Positions 32,407 to 42,173 of a DNA stretch of 64,000 bases are shown here, piece after piece. The position numbers and the translations under genes are program-made. Within the stretch, counting starts at the first letter, position 1; each line of letters starts with the position of its first letter. Source of the DNA: Opeltia flavorubescens (taxonomy: Eukaryota; Ascomycota; Lecanoromycetes; Teloschistales; Teloschistaceae); contig KE546967.1 in the NCBI GenBank assembly GCA_000442125.1, positions 1,488,001 through 1,552,000 of the forward strand, given 5' to 3'. The notes under the pieces were generated by a model that saw nothing but the letters and a program-made list of their open reading frames with translations, was not told the origin of the DNA and searched no databases.

Positions 32407-33119
32407 ATGTCAGACTCAACTCAAGCAAAGCCATACCAGGGAAAAGGTAGCCTCGGCAGCTTAGGCGGAGGTTTCACCATCCCGGAGATTTCCTCTGAGC
32501 CCCAAAAATGTTCTGCAGGAACCGTCCGAGGGGTACGATCTCAATGCCACGGCATGCAAACATTGGTTCCTGGCGTGCTTGGTTCCCGGGCGGCTGAACC
32601 GTTTTGCTCATGGTCTCCATGGTTTACTACAGAAAGCACCTCCCGTCTTTCTGGAAATGCACCACAGAACTGGAGAGGATTTGCTTTACCTCAGGTTTCG
32701 CAGTAGAGGTGTGGATCGACTGGATCCAAAGAAATCACGCACAACACTTGGTTCATATTGCAGCGCTTGATTCAACAACCGATGCGGACAAACGGTGCGA
32801 GACGTTGAGTTTAGCAACCAAGGCACGTCCTCATGAATATCTCGCGCGGTTAGCCATCTGTCGATTGTTTGGTCGAGGAGTTGAGAGAGAGCTCATTGTT
32901 CAATCGTTGGACTCTCAAGCCCGATTTGGGCCTGACAAGGGTGGAATCGAGGCAGTCTGCAACATTCTTTCTCCTCGAATCGTGTTTACATTCTTCGCGC
33001 CTGACATTTATGGTGGTTGTTTCCATGCTTCAGGATGCGAAACATGTTTAGCAGAGGTTGGACCACAGGTGACGACGGAGAAAATAGCACAGTGGTCTGG
33101 CATTGGGGTTGTCCACTGA
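32407..33119 (+). other. Unresolved coding-like patch in three frames
   Basis: Coding character moves among the three + strand frames: 32407 onward (MSDSTQAKPYQGKGSLGSLG), a middle part about 32510-32700 (ACKHWFLACLVPGRLNRFAH), and a longer part to 33119 (HAQHLVHIAALDSTTDADKR; LARLAICRLFGRGVERELIV). I find no consensus GT..AG introns that join them. It may be a broken gene or one with unusual introns. I do not recognise a family. Confidence 0.35.
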
Positions 33120-33743
33120 TCTCGTAGAGCCCTACTACCAGGCGGGAGATTGCAGGATCAGACATACTAATTTACGCGCAATCCCGACCTCTGCCACCAG
33201 CAGCCCGCTAACCCCTGACTTATCCTACACCCAACTTTCGTCTTGCCTTTCCCTCCGTTTACATATCACGAAGCAACGACGACGTCGCCGTAGGAATCAA
33301 GTCACTCCTTTCTTGATTATCTGCTGCCTTTGCACATCACGCTCATTCAACCCAGTCCCTCGTTTGAAACATTCCGGACATCCTTTGACTCATTCCCAGC
33401 TGCACTGCGAGCTCAGGTGAGAACAATCAACATCCTCCTTCACGCCCTTGTGCGCCTCAACGCCCTTCCTATTGTGTCAACGGCTTTGTGCTACCAAAGT
33501 TTATTCATTATATACCGAGCCATACATGTCCATTGTTCTATGACTTGTTGCTCATCTCGAATTAGTTTCGCGTTGTTCACTTCTCTCTCTGTCACTATTG
33601 TCGCCCTAGTCATTTACGTACTCACACGCACTTTCTATTCTCTATATAGCGTTGATCGCTGACCTTTTTTCAATACCCAGACCTAAGTACGAATTTTGAT
33701 TCTATATATCTAGCAGACTGTAGATCAGTGCCACCATTTCGAA
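33120..33743. other. Probable long leader of the Asp f 4-like gene
   Basis: Over 600 bp without a supported gene; C/T-rich near 33230-33420, TATATA near 33643. Likely promoter and 5' untranslated region. Confidence 0.4.
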
Positions 33744-34772
33744 ATGCGCTACAATTATCTCTTCGTGGCCGGCCTAGGCCTTGGATGCGCCCTTGCGCAA
33801 CCCGCTCACCACAGACATCATCATAAACAGAGACGAGACAACATCAACTACGTCCAAGGTGTCGACTTCAACACCGTCTCTCTTGACCTCTCTGGCGTCA
33901 ACTTCAATACTGTCAATTATGGTGGTGCGACTCCAGTCACTACACCAGCGCCAGTGCCGACTACTAGCACCCCAGCCGAAATACCTGCTAGCAATCCTAC
34001 AACAACCAAAGTCGTCAAGGTTGTTCCACTTCCCGCTGCCAAGGACTCATCGTCCAAGTCTGAGTCCAAACCGGTCAAAGATACTGCTTCCGTGCCCGAG
34101 ACCAAACCGGTCAAGGAGGCCTCTTCTAGCGGCAGTGGAGTCGTGAGCGGTGCCCTGGGCGGTGCACAGGGTAGCTTTGGCGGTCAGACTACCCCAGTAG
34201 TTACAGGCGACAGGATCACCTACATCGGCAACGTTGGCTCTCCTTACGGCTCGAACATGATGTTTATTCCCAATGATCAGGTCGACAAGTACAAATACAC
34301 GACCGTGTTCAAGAACGTTGGGCAGAACAAGCTCCCAATCAACGTATGGAACAAGGCCGGCAGAGACGGCCAAGCAAATTCTGGTGGCTGCACCGAGCCC
34401 AACCTCAAATTTACCTTGAACGCTGGCGAGTCGCAGGCTGTTGCGTTTGACGAGAACACCCAAGCAGCTTTCTCCCGAGATTGTCCAAAGGGTCCCGGCA
34501 ACTACCCGGCTTGCCCCTGGGGTGAAATGGATTTTGGTGACCTTAGGCCAGACGACAGCACCGGTGCAGGCAACAAAGGCCACAGTGGTTTCGACCGTTC
34601 TTCTATTGCAGGTGGCGCAGACGAGATGTTGACGATGTCATGCGTAGACTGCGCAGGTGGTGACCAAACCAGTAGCCGAGAGAAGAACCGTTTCACCAGC
34701 GCCGCACAACTCTCAGGCGGAGGACAGGTAAATCCAGGGCCGGCCCATTTCCTGGCCGAAATGGCAATTTAA
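33744..34772 (+). CDS. Secreted Asp f 4-like protein
   Basis: Single-exon 342-aa frame. A signal peptide (YLFVAGLGLGCALAQP) is followed by a His/Arg-rich pro-region (HHRHHHKQRRD) that looks like a furin/Kex2-type site, a Ser/Thr/Lys-rich linker, and a C-terminal domain with ITYIGNVGSPYGSNMMFIP, YKYTTVFKNVG and LNAGESQAVAFDENTQAAFS, then WGEMDFGDLRPD and GHSGFDRSSIAGGA. These are hallmark blocks of the Aspergillus allergen Asp f 4 family, secreted proteins of unknown biochemical role. A GT (GTAAATC at about 34728) lies near the C-terminus, so the last 15 residues may differ if a 3' intron is used. Confidence 0.85.
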   Translation: MRYNYLFVAGLGLGCALAQPAHHRHHHKQRRDNINYVQGVDFNTVSLDLSGVNFNTVNYGGATPVTTPAPVPTTSTPAEIPASNPTTTKVVKVVPLPAAKDSSSKSESKPVKDTASVPETKPVKEASSSGSGVVSGALGGAQGSFGGQTTPVVTGDRITYIGNVGSPYGSNMMFIPNDQVDKYKYTTVFKNVGQNKLPINVWNKAGRDGQANSGGCTEPNLKFTLNAGESQAVAFDENTQAAFSRDCPKGPGNYPACPWGEMDFGDLRPDDSTGAGNKGHSGFDRSSIAGGADEMLTMSCVDCAGGDQTSSREKNRFTSAAQLSGGGQVNPGPAHFLAEMAI

Positions 34773-35873
34773 GCCACTCATGTAGCATCGGAGTACGTCA
34801 AATGCTGCCCTACATACAAGGTACCTTACTGATCAAAAAGTAGTCTGCATGTTGGGTTTGTAGTTTGGGATGATCTGTTCGATTATGGTTCCTGGGAAGC
34901 TCTTGGATATGGTCCCCGACAATCTCTGTACATTTATCCTGGCTTGTCCTATTTTTCGAGGAGGGGTTATTGGATTGTCTGAGTATGATACGGCCTTTAG
35001 ACATTGGATCATGTAAATGGGTAGAAGCCGGTTCCCTCGCCTTTCCAGTAGCTCGAGGATTGGTGCGTATTTCAATCTATATATATTGTCCTAATCGTAT
35101 GATTGCTTCTGGATTCTCTCGCTTCTTTCTCGACCCCATGCTTTGACCTTGTGCAGATGTTCTTTTCTTTCTGTATGTAAGAGATATTCACGGGTAAGAT
35201 AGCCTGGCCCTCTGGCGGTGCGGTTCCTGCCAGTGTGACAGGAAAATAGACTTAGGGTAAAAAATATACTATTTCTTGATAAGATTATTGAGCAGAACTC
35301 AATGTATAAATATTTGGCAGGAGAGGGCCATCATTTTTGAACAAAAGAGAAAAGATGGATGCTTGGATGCCGTGGATGGAGTGATCTCTTGAGACAGCTT
35401 CTGTTCTCTACAAAGTCCATTGTCTCCCATCTCATAACCGCTCCCATTACCAGTAAGATGCATAAGTAGTCCGGGACAGTCCAAATATATATATACCATT
35501 TCACTTTATTTGGTAAATACTTCTGTGCTGGCATTATCAAGAGAAGGAAGTAATAAGAGTAATTGTTCTATTTTGCCTCAGACTGCTTCTCCCTCGTCTT
35601 TTCTTTAATCCACCCCACCACCTTCTATGTTATAAACCTCCTTCATTCAACAATCACAACAGAAATAACCACATCATCGCGTTTAATAAAGATGGCAGCC
35701 GCGACCAACACCTGTTCACTTCTGCAGATACTTGACAGTTTGCTTACACCTCACCTTCCTTCCTTCTGCTTACAGCTTATCGACAACACCACGCTCATTT
35801 TTGCTCGGATAAAGAGAATTCCAGCATCAGCATACCTAAACCGAGAGTATTCAGTACTTAGCATCTCACGGAT
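34773..35873. other. Intergenic 1.1 kb, no gene seen
   Basis: AT-richer spacer between the Asp f 4-like gene and the TOS1-like gene. Short frames here are not gene-like. C/T-rich sequence before 35874 suits a promoter. Confidence 0.45.
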
Positions 35874-37563
35874 ATGAACAAGTTCATCTGTATTCTCCTT
35901 GCCATCATCTATGGTGCAGCAGTAGTAACATCCCAAGCCTGTTTGACCGGCACTGCAAAGGAAATCGGTGGAAATGTATGTTTATAAATCCGCTTTCAAA
36001 CCTATTGATGGTCTAAACCTTTTTCACTCGATTACCAAGTCATTTCATTTTCTGATCCAATGTATCGCAGTGGTACTGCTCGGAGGTCAAATCTATCACT
36101 TACAGCAATTTTCCCGGAAATGGATCCTACAACAAAGTTACCAAAATGGACGCAGAGACCGGAGAATGTACGAGTGAAAAGTATTTCTACAGTGGCTCAT
36201 TGGCCCCACTGAGCGAGGAGGTCCGTACCACGGTGTAGATGAAAGTAATTAAAGCTGACAGAGATGTCGAAGCTTTCATTGCACTTCCGTGGCCCTACCT
36301 GGTTGAAGCAATTGGCCGTCTATTATCCGGATACTGATACTGGTGCCAATGACAAGCGTGCTGTTGCTGTTGATAATCACCATGTGCACCGCCATAACCG
36401 CCAGCATGTGCACCACCCAAACCGTGGCCACGTTTTGCGGGACCACGTGGCAGTGGAACGGGCCGTTGGCGATATGGTGACAGCGACTATCGATGGGCAA
36501 GTGGTTCATTGGATCAATCAATATGCTGGTCCTGTGACGATGTCGAGCACGGACGTTGGCTTGCCAGCTTCGTCGATAGCTTCGGCTTGCCCATACTGCC
36601 CAATTCAGACCACGATCTCGCAATCATTTGATGCAGCAAGCCAATCATCTACTACTTCCGCTTCGATCAAATCGGCAAATCCTCTTCCAGTCTCCCGTGG
36701 TCCAAATGACAGCAGTGGCACTTGGTCCCGACAAGCGTATTACAACGCTGAGGCAGGAGACTTGGATGGCTTCACGTTTCTGAATCATTTCGGTGGCAGT
36801 CTAGGAGAGCCTGGAACTGCGGACGGTGGACCAGCGTAAGTTGACTTGGATCATGTGAGACGCAAGAATATTGAGATTCACAGATTTGGGGCCTCGCTCT
36901 CCTACGCATCTTCAGACGGCAAGTCGGCAGCCTCTTTACCGCAGACGCTTCAAAACAAGATGATTGAAGATGACGTTGAAGTCATCGTCATGTCCAACAA
37001 AAGTTGCGAAGGGAATAGCTGTGGATATACAAGACCTGGAGGTGTAGCATACCGTAAGTGTTGTCCAATACTGCGCACCACATCGCAAGCTCATAACATA
37101 CGTAGATGGCTTCGCCGGAGATCATAAGCTTTTCATGATGGAATTTTCCATGCCCGCAAGTGGCAAGACAGGATTTAATGGCGACATGCCAGGTATTTGG
37201 TTGCTCAACGCTCAGATTCCATTGACTTCGCAATATGGCACAAACCCTGAGTGCTCCTGTTGGACTTCCGGTTGTGGCGAGTTTGATCTTTTCGAGATCC
37301 TCGATACAGGCAACTTCCGATGCAAATCCACTCTACATATGGCTCCCGCCGGCGGATCATCCGACTACTTCCTTCGTCCGGAGAATAGTACCATCAAAGC
37401 TGCAGTGTTCTTCCACGGCAGTAGCGAAAGTGCGCACATTCAGATTTTGGACGACAGCCAAAGCTTTGATGAATCGCTCCCGTCGGATTTCGTCCATGCA
37501 ATGACCCTGGACGGCAGCAAGGGAACGAGTTCGTCGGTTTTCAGATTGGCCGGCGGGCCATAA
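35874..37563 (+). CDS. TOS1: TOS1-like cell-wall protein (DUF2403 + DUF2401)
   Basis: Five exons: 35874-35975, 36071-36220, 36273-36835, 36884-37053, 37106-37563; introns 95, 52, 48 and 52 nt; 480 aa. A signal peptide (residues 1-21) precedes the DUF2403 part (ACLTGTAKEIGGNWYCSEVK, TYSNFPGNGSYNKVTKMDAE, SGSLAPLSEELSLHFRGPTW), a His-rich insert, and DUF2401 (WSRQAYYNAEAGDLDGFTFL, VAYHGFAGDHKLFMMEFSMP, IWLLNAQIPLTSQYG, CSCWTSGCGEFDLFEILDTG). The last holds an ExDxxE pattern like GH16 glucanases. Yeast Tos1 and YJL171C are wall proteins. Intron 2 has donor GTCCGT, and acceptors at 36263 or 36272 both keep frame; I chose the one that matches homologues (SEELSLHFRG). No GPI signal is seen. Confidence 0.9.
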
Positions 37564-38147
37564 AATACGTCGGTGTATGGATAGCTACGGAACGTTTCGC
37601 GGAGCTTGGACTCCAGCGTTGTTGGGTAAAAGGGGCCCGGAGCCCTGATCAATGTCAGGGCCAGCAACTGGATATGATTACCATCAACGACGGCCGCAAT
37701 CAATCCTAGCTACTGATGTTGCTCAGCCCATATGTATAATAACAGAGATGATAGCAATAACAAGCATGATTACTCCTATAACATCATTTCACAAGCGACC
37801 ACGTGATGTGACATCGTGGCGGAGATACTGCCGATCAATTGAGTAATCTTTTGCCGAGGTACAGATGCCAGCCACCCCGAGCCGTCCAAATATTGTATGA
37901 AATAATTGCATATGAATAATGGACATGATCTAAGCCGTGTCTGGTAAACTTCTAGACATCATCACCTACTTGTACAGGACGTTTAGAGCCGCTTCAAACA
38001 ATCCTATAGATATTTACAGCCGGCCTGCCTCATCGTATCGCCCCGTGCATCTCCGTCACCCCGGTTTTCGAGATCTCGACCGATAGACAGCATTGCCCTC
38101 GAATTCCAGTTACACGTAAATGAGGTAAGGATGAAAACTGTATGACC
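37564..38147. other. Intergenic, no gene seen
   Basis: About 580 bp between the TOS1-like gene and PEX13, both on the + strand. No gene or RNA is recognisable. Confidence 0.45.
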
Positions 38148-39647
38148 ATGGCGACAGTCTCTCCTCCCAAGCCATGGGAGAGGGGGGGCGCATCTGGTAG
38201 CTGTATGTCACATTCTATATTGAGTGGATGAGATGCGATCTTACGTCCGCTGACATGTCCTAGCCTTCTCTACGCCTTCCCCCTCAGCGACAGCCAGCAG
38301 TAGCCAGAATGCCACATCCTCGACAGCTGCCTCATCAACTTCAACATCGCAGCCGCCTGCACTACCAGCAAAACCCTCTTCCTTAAACTCAATCGTTAAT
38401 CAAACCGCTTCAAATTACTCTCCTTACAGCGCAAATAGACTTGGGACTTCCCCATACGGCGTTGGTGGTTACGGCTCATATTCCTCCCCTTACTCCCGGT
38501 TTGGAGGTATGAATTCAATGTATGGCGGTGGATATGGCTCTGGCTACGGCGGCATGTATGGTGGGATGGGTGGGATGGGGGGGATGTACGGCGGCATGGG
38601 TCAGCCAGGGATGATGGGAATGGATCCGAACGACCCCAACAGCTTGACGAATAGCTTCAACCAGAACACTCAGGCGACCTTTCAGATGATAGAGAGCATA
38701 GTCGGTGCGTTTGGAGGATTTGCACAGATGCTGGAGAGCACGTATATGGCAACACACTCTAGTTTTTTCGGTAAGTAACGCTCTTCACTCCTCTGACATA
38801 AAGTTAGACATGCTAACACCTTGTCGAAGCAATGATCTCCGTCGCCGAACAATTCTCCAATCTCCGCAACACCCTCGGCTCAATCCTTGGCATCTTCACC
38901 CTCCTCCGCTGGATTCGCACCCTCCTCGCCAAAATCACTGGCCGCCCTCCACCCGCAGACGCTACATCCCTCACCCCTTCCGCTTTCGCCTCCTTCCAAG
39001 GCCTCACCTCCTCCTCCTCAGCAAATAATCCCAACTCCCCACCCACGCCCTCAAAAAAACCCTTCGTAATCTTCCTCCTCGCCGTCTTCGGCCTTCCCTA
39101 CCTCATGAGCAAACTCATCCGCTCCCTCGCATCCCAAAACGCGCAACAACAGAATCCCCAACAAGCGGCCATCGAAGGACCCGAATCCAATAATGCCCTT
39201 TCTCAACCAATCGACCCATCAAAACTTCTCTTCTGCCGCGTCCTGTACGACTATACGCCCCCTAACCCTTCTCCGACAGAGGGCATCGACCTCTCCGTCA
39301 AGAAAGGCGATTTGGTCGCCGTACTGAGTAAAATGGATCCCACTACGGGGCAGGAAAGCCAATGGTGGAGGTGTAGAAGTCGGGATGGGAGATTGGGTTA
39401 TTTGCCGGGTGTGTATTTGGAGGAGATTTTGAGGAAGCCGAAGGCGATGATTGAGGGGGAGGATGATGGTGGGGGGAGGGCGAAGACTATGAGTGATAGT
39501 AGTAGGGCGAACAGTCTGAACGTGGGCGCCAAGGAGAGGGAAAGGGAGAGGGAAAGGGAGAGGGAGAAGGTGGAAGTGGCGGTAGACAGGGGAAAGGGGA
39601 AAGGGTGGGGGGTGGAGGAGTTTCAAAAAGGAGGGTTCTATTCTTGA
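38148..39647 (+). CDS. PEX13: Peroxisomal membrane protein Pex13
   Basis: Exons 38148-38202, 38264-38770, 38830-39647; introns 61 and 59 nt; 459 aa. It starts MATVSPPKPWERGGAS, the standard Pex13 opening, followed by a Ser/Thr-rich stretch, a Tyr/Gly-rich region (YGGGYGSGYGGMYGGMGG), the conserved helical membrane region (FQMIESIVGAFGGFAQMLES, LRNTLGSILGIFTLLRWIRT), a second hydrophobic segment (PFVIFLLAVFGLPYLMSKLI), and an SH3 domain near residues 318-385 (CRVLYDYTPPNPSPTEGIDL, WWRCRSRDGRLGYLPGVYLE). Pex13 docks the Pex5 cargo receptor; its YG region is reported to form a pore-like mesh. The tail contains an alternating Glu-Arg run. Confidence 0.95.
39536..39573 (+). repeat. Purine-only repeat coding (Glu-Arg)n in PEX13 tail
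   Basis: Repeating GAGAGGGAAAGG-type units encode an alternating Glu-Arg run of about 12 residues near the C-terminus, ending in EKVEV. Such a run would form a single charged helix. Unit number may vary between strains. Confidence 0.75.
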
Positions 39648-39945
39648 GGGTGATTGCTGCATGTCAAGGGCGTTCTGGGGTTTGGGATGAGGGAGGTTTA
39701 GGATTGAAAACAGTTCAAAGTGACGGCTTCAGTAAGCTGTTACCAGGTTTAAGATTTATGATATATATGTCGCATAATGTGCCTCAAATCTACGCATAAG
39801 GGGTATCTGTTTCGTCAATTATCCCCATCAACGCCTTACCCTCTATCCATAATCATGAACTCATTGATACCCCAAGAAGATCGAATGCTTGACTCCTCAA
39901 TCCAGATCCAAGAGACTCATCGCCTTTTCAAATAGCAGAATAAAC

Positions 39946-41658
39946 TCAAGCCCCCGCCTTCTTCCCCCCACCCGCTCTCCCCCCAACATTACTCGCATGC
40001 GCCAGCAAGAATTTACAGCACGTCAACGTATACTTGCACGCTCTTGTCCACGTCTCATCGCTACTAACCGCCAGCTTAATCGATACATCGCTGATCTTAT
40101 CCTTCTTGATCGAATACGGCAACTTCACGATCCCTGGTCTCAGGTCTCGAGTTTTCGTAGACCCAGGGGAAGCGGAATTTGGAGATGATCCCGAGGCAGG
40201 AGCGCCCGCTGCTGCTGCTGCGTCGTCCTCTACAAACTCGCCGAGCTGACGGATGCACTCGAGGAAAGCTATCATTCCGGCGTCGAGACGGCGGTGGAGG
40301 AAACGCCCTGCGCCCAGGGGCAGATCTCCGGAAGAGAAAAGGTCGAGGGTTTGGGTTTTGGGACGTTGAGACGACGAGTGCGTGGGTGAAGGAGGGGCAG
40401 TAGGAGCCGGGGTGATTGTGGCGGTGGATGAAGATTGTGATGGCGTTGTTGCTGATGAGGACGATGGTGGTAGTTCGAACCTTTCGATATGCGATGTACT
40501 ACCTAAAGGCTTAATTCGATAGCCTCTGAACTCGAAATCCAATTTCTCTGCTACCGTCACGAGGAGCAGCGCGGCAGTACCCAATGCGGCGTTTATCTCT
40601 GGCCATTCGACGTTTTGTGGAGGTGGGAGGCGGCCGAGTCGAAGACCGTTGATGGTGCCGAAGTACCCGTCGTGGGAGATGCAGAAGCAGTCATTGTAGA
40701 CATTCGTGCGCTGGAGGCGCTCTAGTCGCTGCGCATCGTGATCATAGGCCGCGTTCAGAGCGTCTCGTTCGTTCTGGAACTCAGATAGCGTGAGAGCGAA
40801 AGCGTTCCTCGAGCGCCAGAAGTCTTGTTCTTCGGCATCAAGATCTCGAGATTCGGCTTCTAGAGCAGCGATTTCTGCATCGAGGTCCGCTTTCTCTTTT
40901 TCGATGGCAAGGAGATCGGAAAAGGCTTTTGCTTCAACGGCGCGAGCCTCGGCCAGAGATTTCTGAGCCTTTTGGAGCTGAGAAGGAGTTGGGGTGGAGG
41001 TTTTAAGGGATTTGAGGAAGGAGATGTAAGCGTCGCGCTCTTTCGTCGTAGAGGAGAGACGGGATTGGAGTTGGGAGAGGAGGAGGTCTGTACATTCTGT
41101 ACAAATGGGGTGATCAATGTCAGAGCGGGCGGAGAGGATTTCGAACAGACGAGTTGTGGATTCTATTTGTTGAGATAACTTGGGAGATTCAGCATCCGGT
41201 AATTCTGAGGGGTTTGCATTGGATTTTGGTGGACTGGTCTTGGATCGAGGGTTCTCGTAGCCGTTTGTAATCGCTTGAGCTGGGACTACCTGCGAGTCGG
41301 TGAGCATGACAAAAGACATGGCCGGGTTTTCTTTCAGTCCCGCTTTAGTAGAGGCTGCCATTGCTGGCTGGGAACCAATGCCATGCCGAGCTGGAGGGAT
41401 GACTCGTTTGAAGGTTGGGGAGGATGCATTCTCCGAAGCCTTATCGTAGAGCTCCTTCCTCTCCAAAGGGTATGGCATCCTTGATGTACTGATTGATGGC
41501 TCAACAGAGTTCCCATGAGAGCCTAATAGTATTATCAGCACGATTAGTCGAGATCTGCTCAACGGGATGATACCAGTGAGTAAGTCAAGAGCAGAGGGAT
41601 TCAGATCTTGCAAGGAGCTATCGAGCTTTAAAGGAGCTCTGCATTTTTGGCAATTCAT
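39946..41658 (-). CDS. ATG6: Beclin/Atg6 (Vps30), PI3-kinase complex subunit
   Basis: Exons 41658-41574 and 41522-39946 with a 51-nt intron (GTATCA..ATTAG) give 553 aa. The N-terminus MNCQKCRAPLKLDSSLQDL is the family's usual opening. A second CxxC (HPICTECTDLLLSQL) begins the coiled coil (about residues 180-320), followed by the BARA domain: SEFQNERDALNAAYDHDAQR, LQRTNVYNDCFCISHDGYFG, TINGLRLGRLPPPQNVEWPE, INAALGTAALLLVTVA, and WTRACKYTLTCCKFLLAHAS at the end. Atg6 links Vps34/Vps15 to Atg14 (autophagy) or Vps38 (sorting). A Pro/Ser/Thr-rich insert and an Ala-rich loop sit within BARA. Divergent from SCM3. Confidence 0.94.
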   Translation of the reverse strand: MNCQKCRAPLKLDSSLQDLNPSALDLLTGIIPLSRSRLIVLIILLGSHGNSVEPSISTSRMPYPLERKELYDKASENASSPTFKRVIPPARHGIGSQPAMAASTKAGLKENPAMSFVMLTDSQVVPAQAITNGYENPRSKTSPPKSNANPSELPDAESPKLSQQIESTTRLFEILSARSDIDHPICTECTDLLLSQLQSRLSSTTKERDAYISFLKSLKTSTPTPSQLQKAQKSLAEARAVEAKAFSDLLAIEKEKADLDAEIAALEAESRDLDAEEQDFWRSRNAFALTLSEFQNERDALNAAYDHDAQRLERLQRTNVYNDCFCISHDGYFGTINGLRLGRLPPPQNVEWPEINAALGTAALLLVTVAEKLDFEFRGYRIKPLGSTSHIERFELPPSSSSATTPSQSSSTATITPAPTAPPSPTHSSSQRPKTQTLDLFSSGDLPLGAGRFLHRRLDAGMIAFLECIRQLGEFVEDDAAAAAGAPASGSSPNSASPGSTKTRDLRPGIVKLPYSIKKDKISDVSIKLAVSSDETWTRACKYTLTCCKFLLAHASNVGGRAGGGKKAGA

Positions 41659-42173
41659 GATGATACGATATACGATTCTTTCTTCCAATATATCTACTTG
41701 TTGCTAAACACTCTGTGGTTCGCATGCTCCCAGGCACCCGCTTCACCGACGTTGGCTAGTCATGACTCCGTAGTATTTTGCACACAAACTATCGAATTGA
41801 GAGCTGCTTTTTGAACTCCTTACGGTAGTTTCCTTTAATAGAGCTAAACTTCGAGCAAGACAGCAATAAAATGTCTTAATAATGGCTTAGCGGTGCATCT
41901 TTGGTGGCTTCGCGTCATGAGCCGCGCACCCGCTCGAGCCGCTTTGTTGACGTGCATGAAATCCACCATCAAGAGCGTTAAATCTTACTTCATATAGGCA
42001 AAATCCACAATGACAAGTACGCTATTTGCCTTTCATCGCTTCAGACGCTATGTTATCATTGGAGCCCTGCTCAATGCAGTATAGGTAGAGTTATAGAATA
42101 TCGCTCACCAAGTGTGACGTACGAACGGCAACCGCCATTGCAGCAGCGGATATTTGTATAGTCCATCAAAAGC
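41659..42173. other. Divergent promoter region ATG6 / SCM3
   Basis: 515 bp between the two divergent starts. No gene or RNA seen. Confidence 0.45.
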
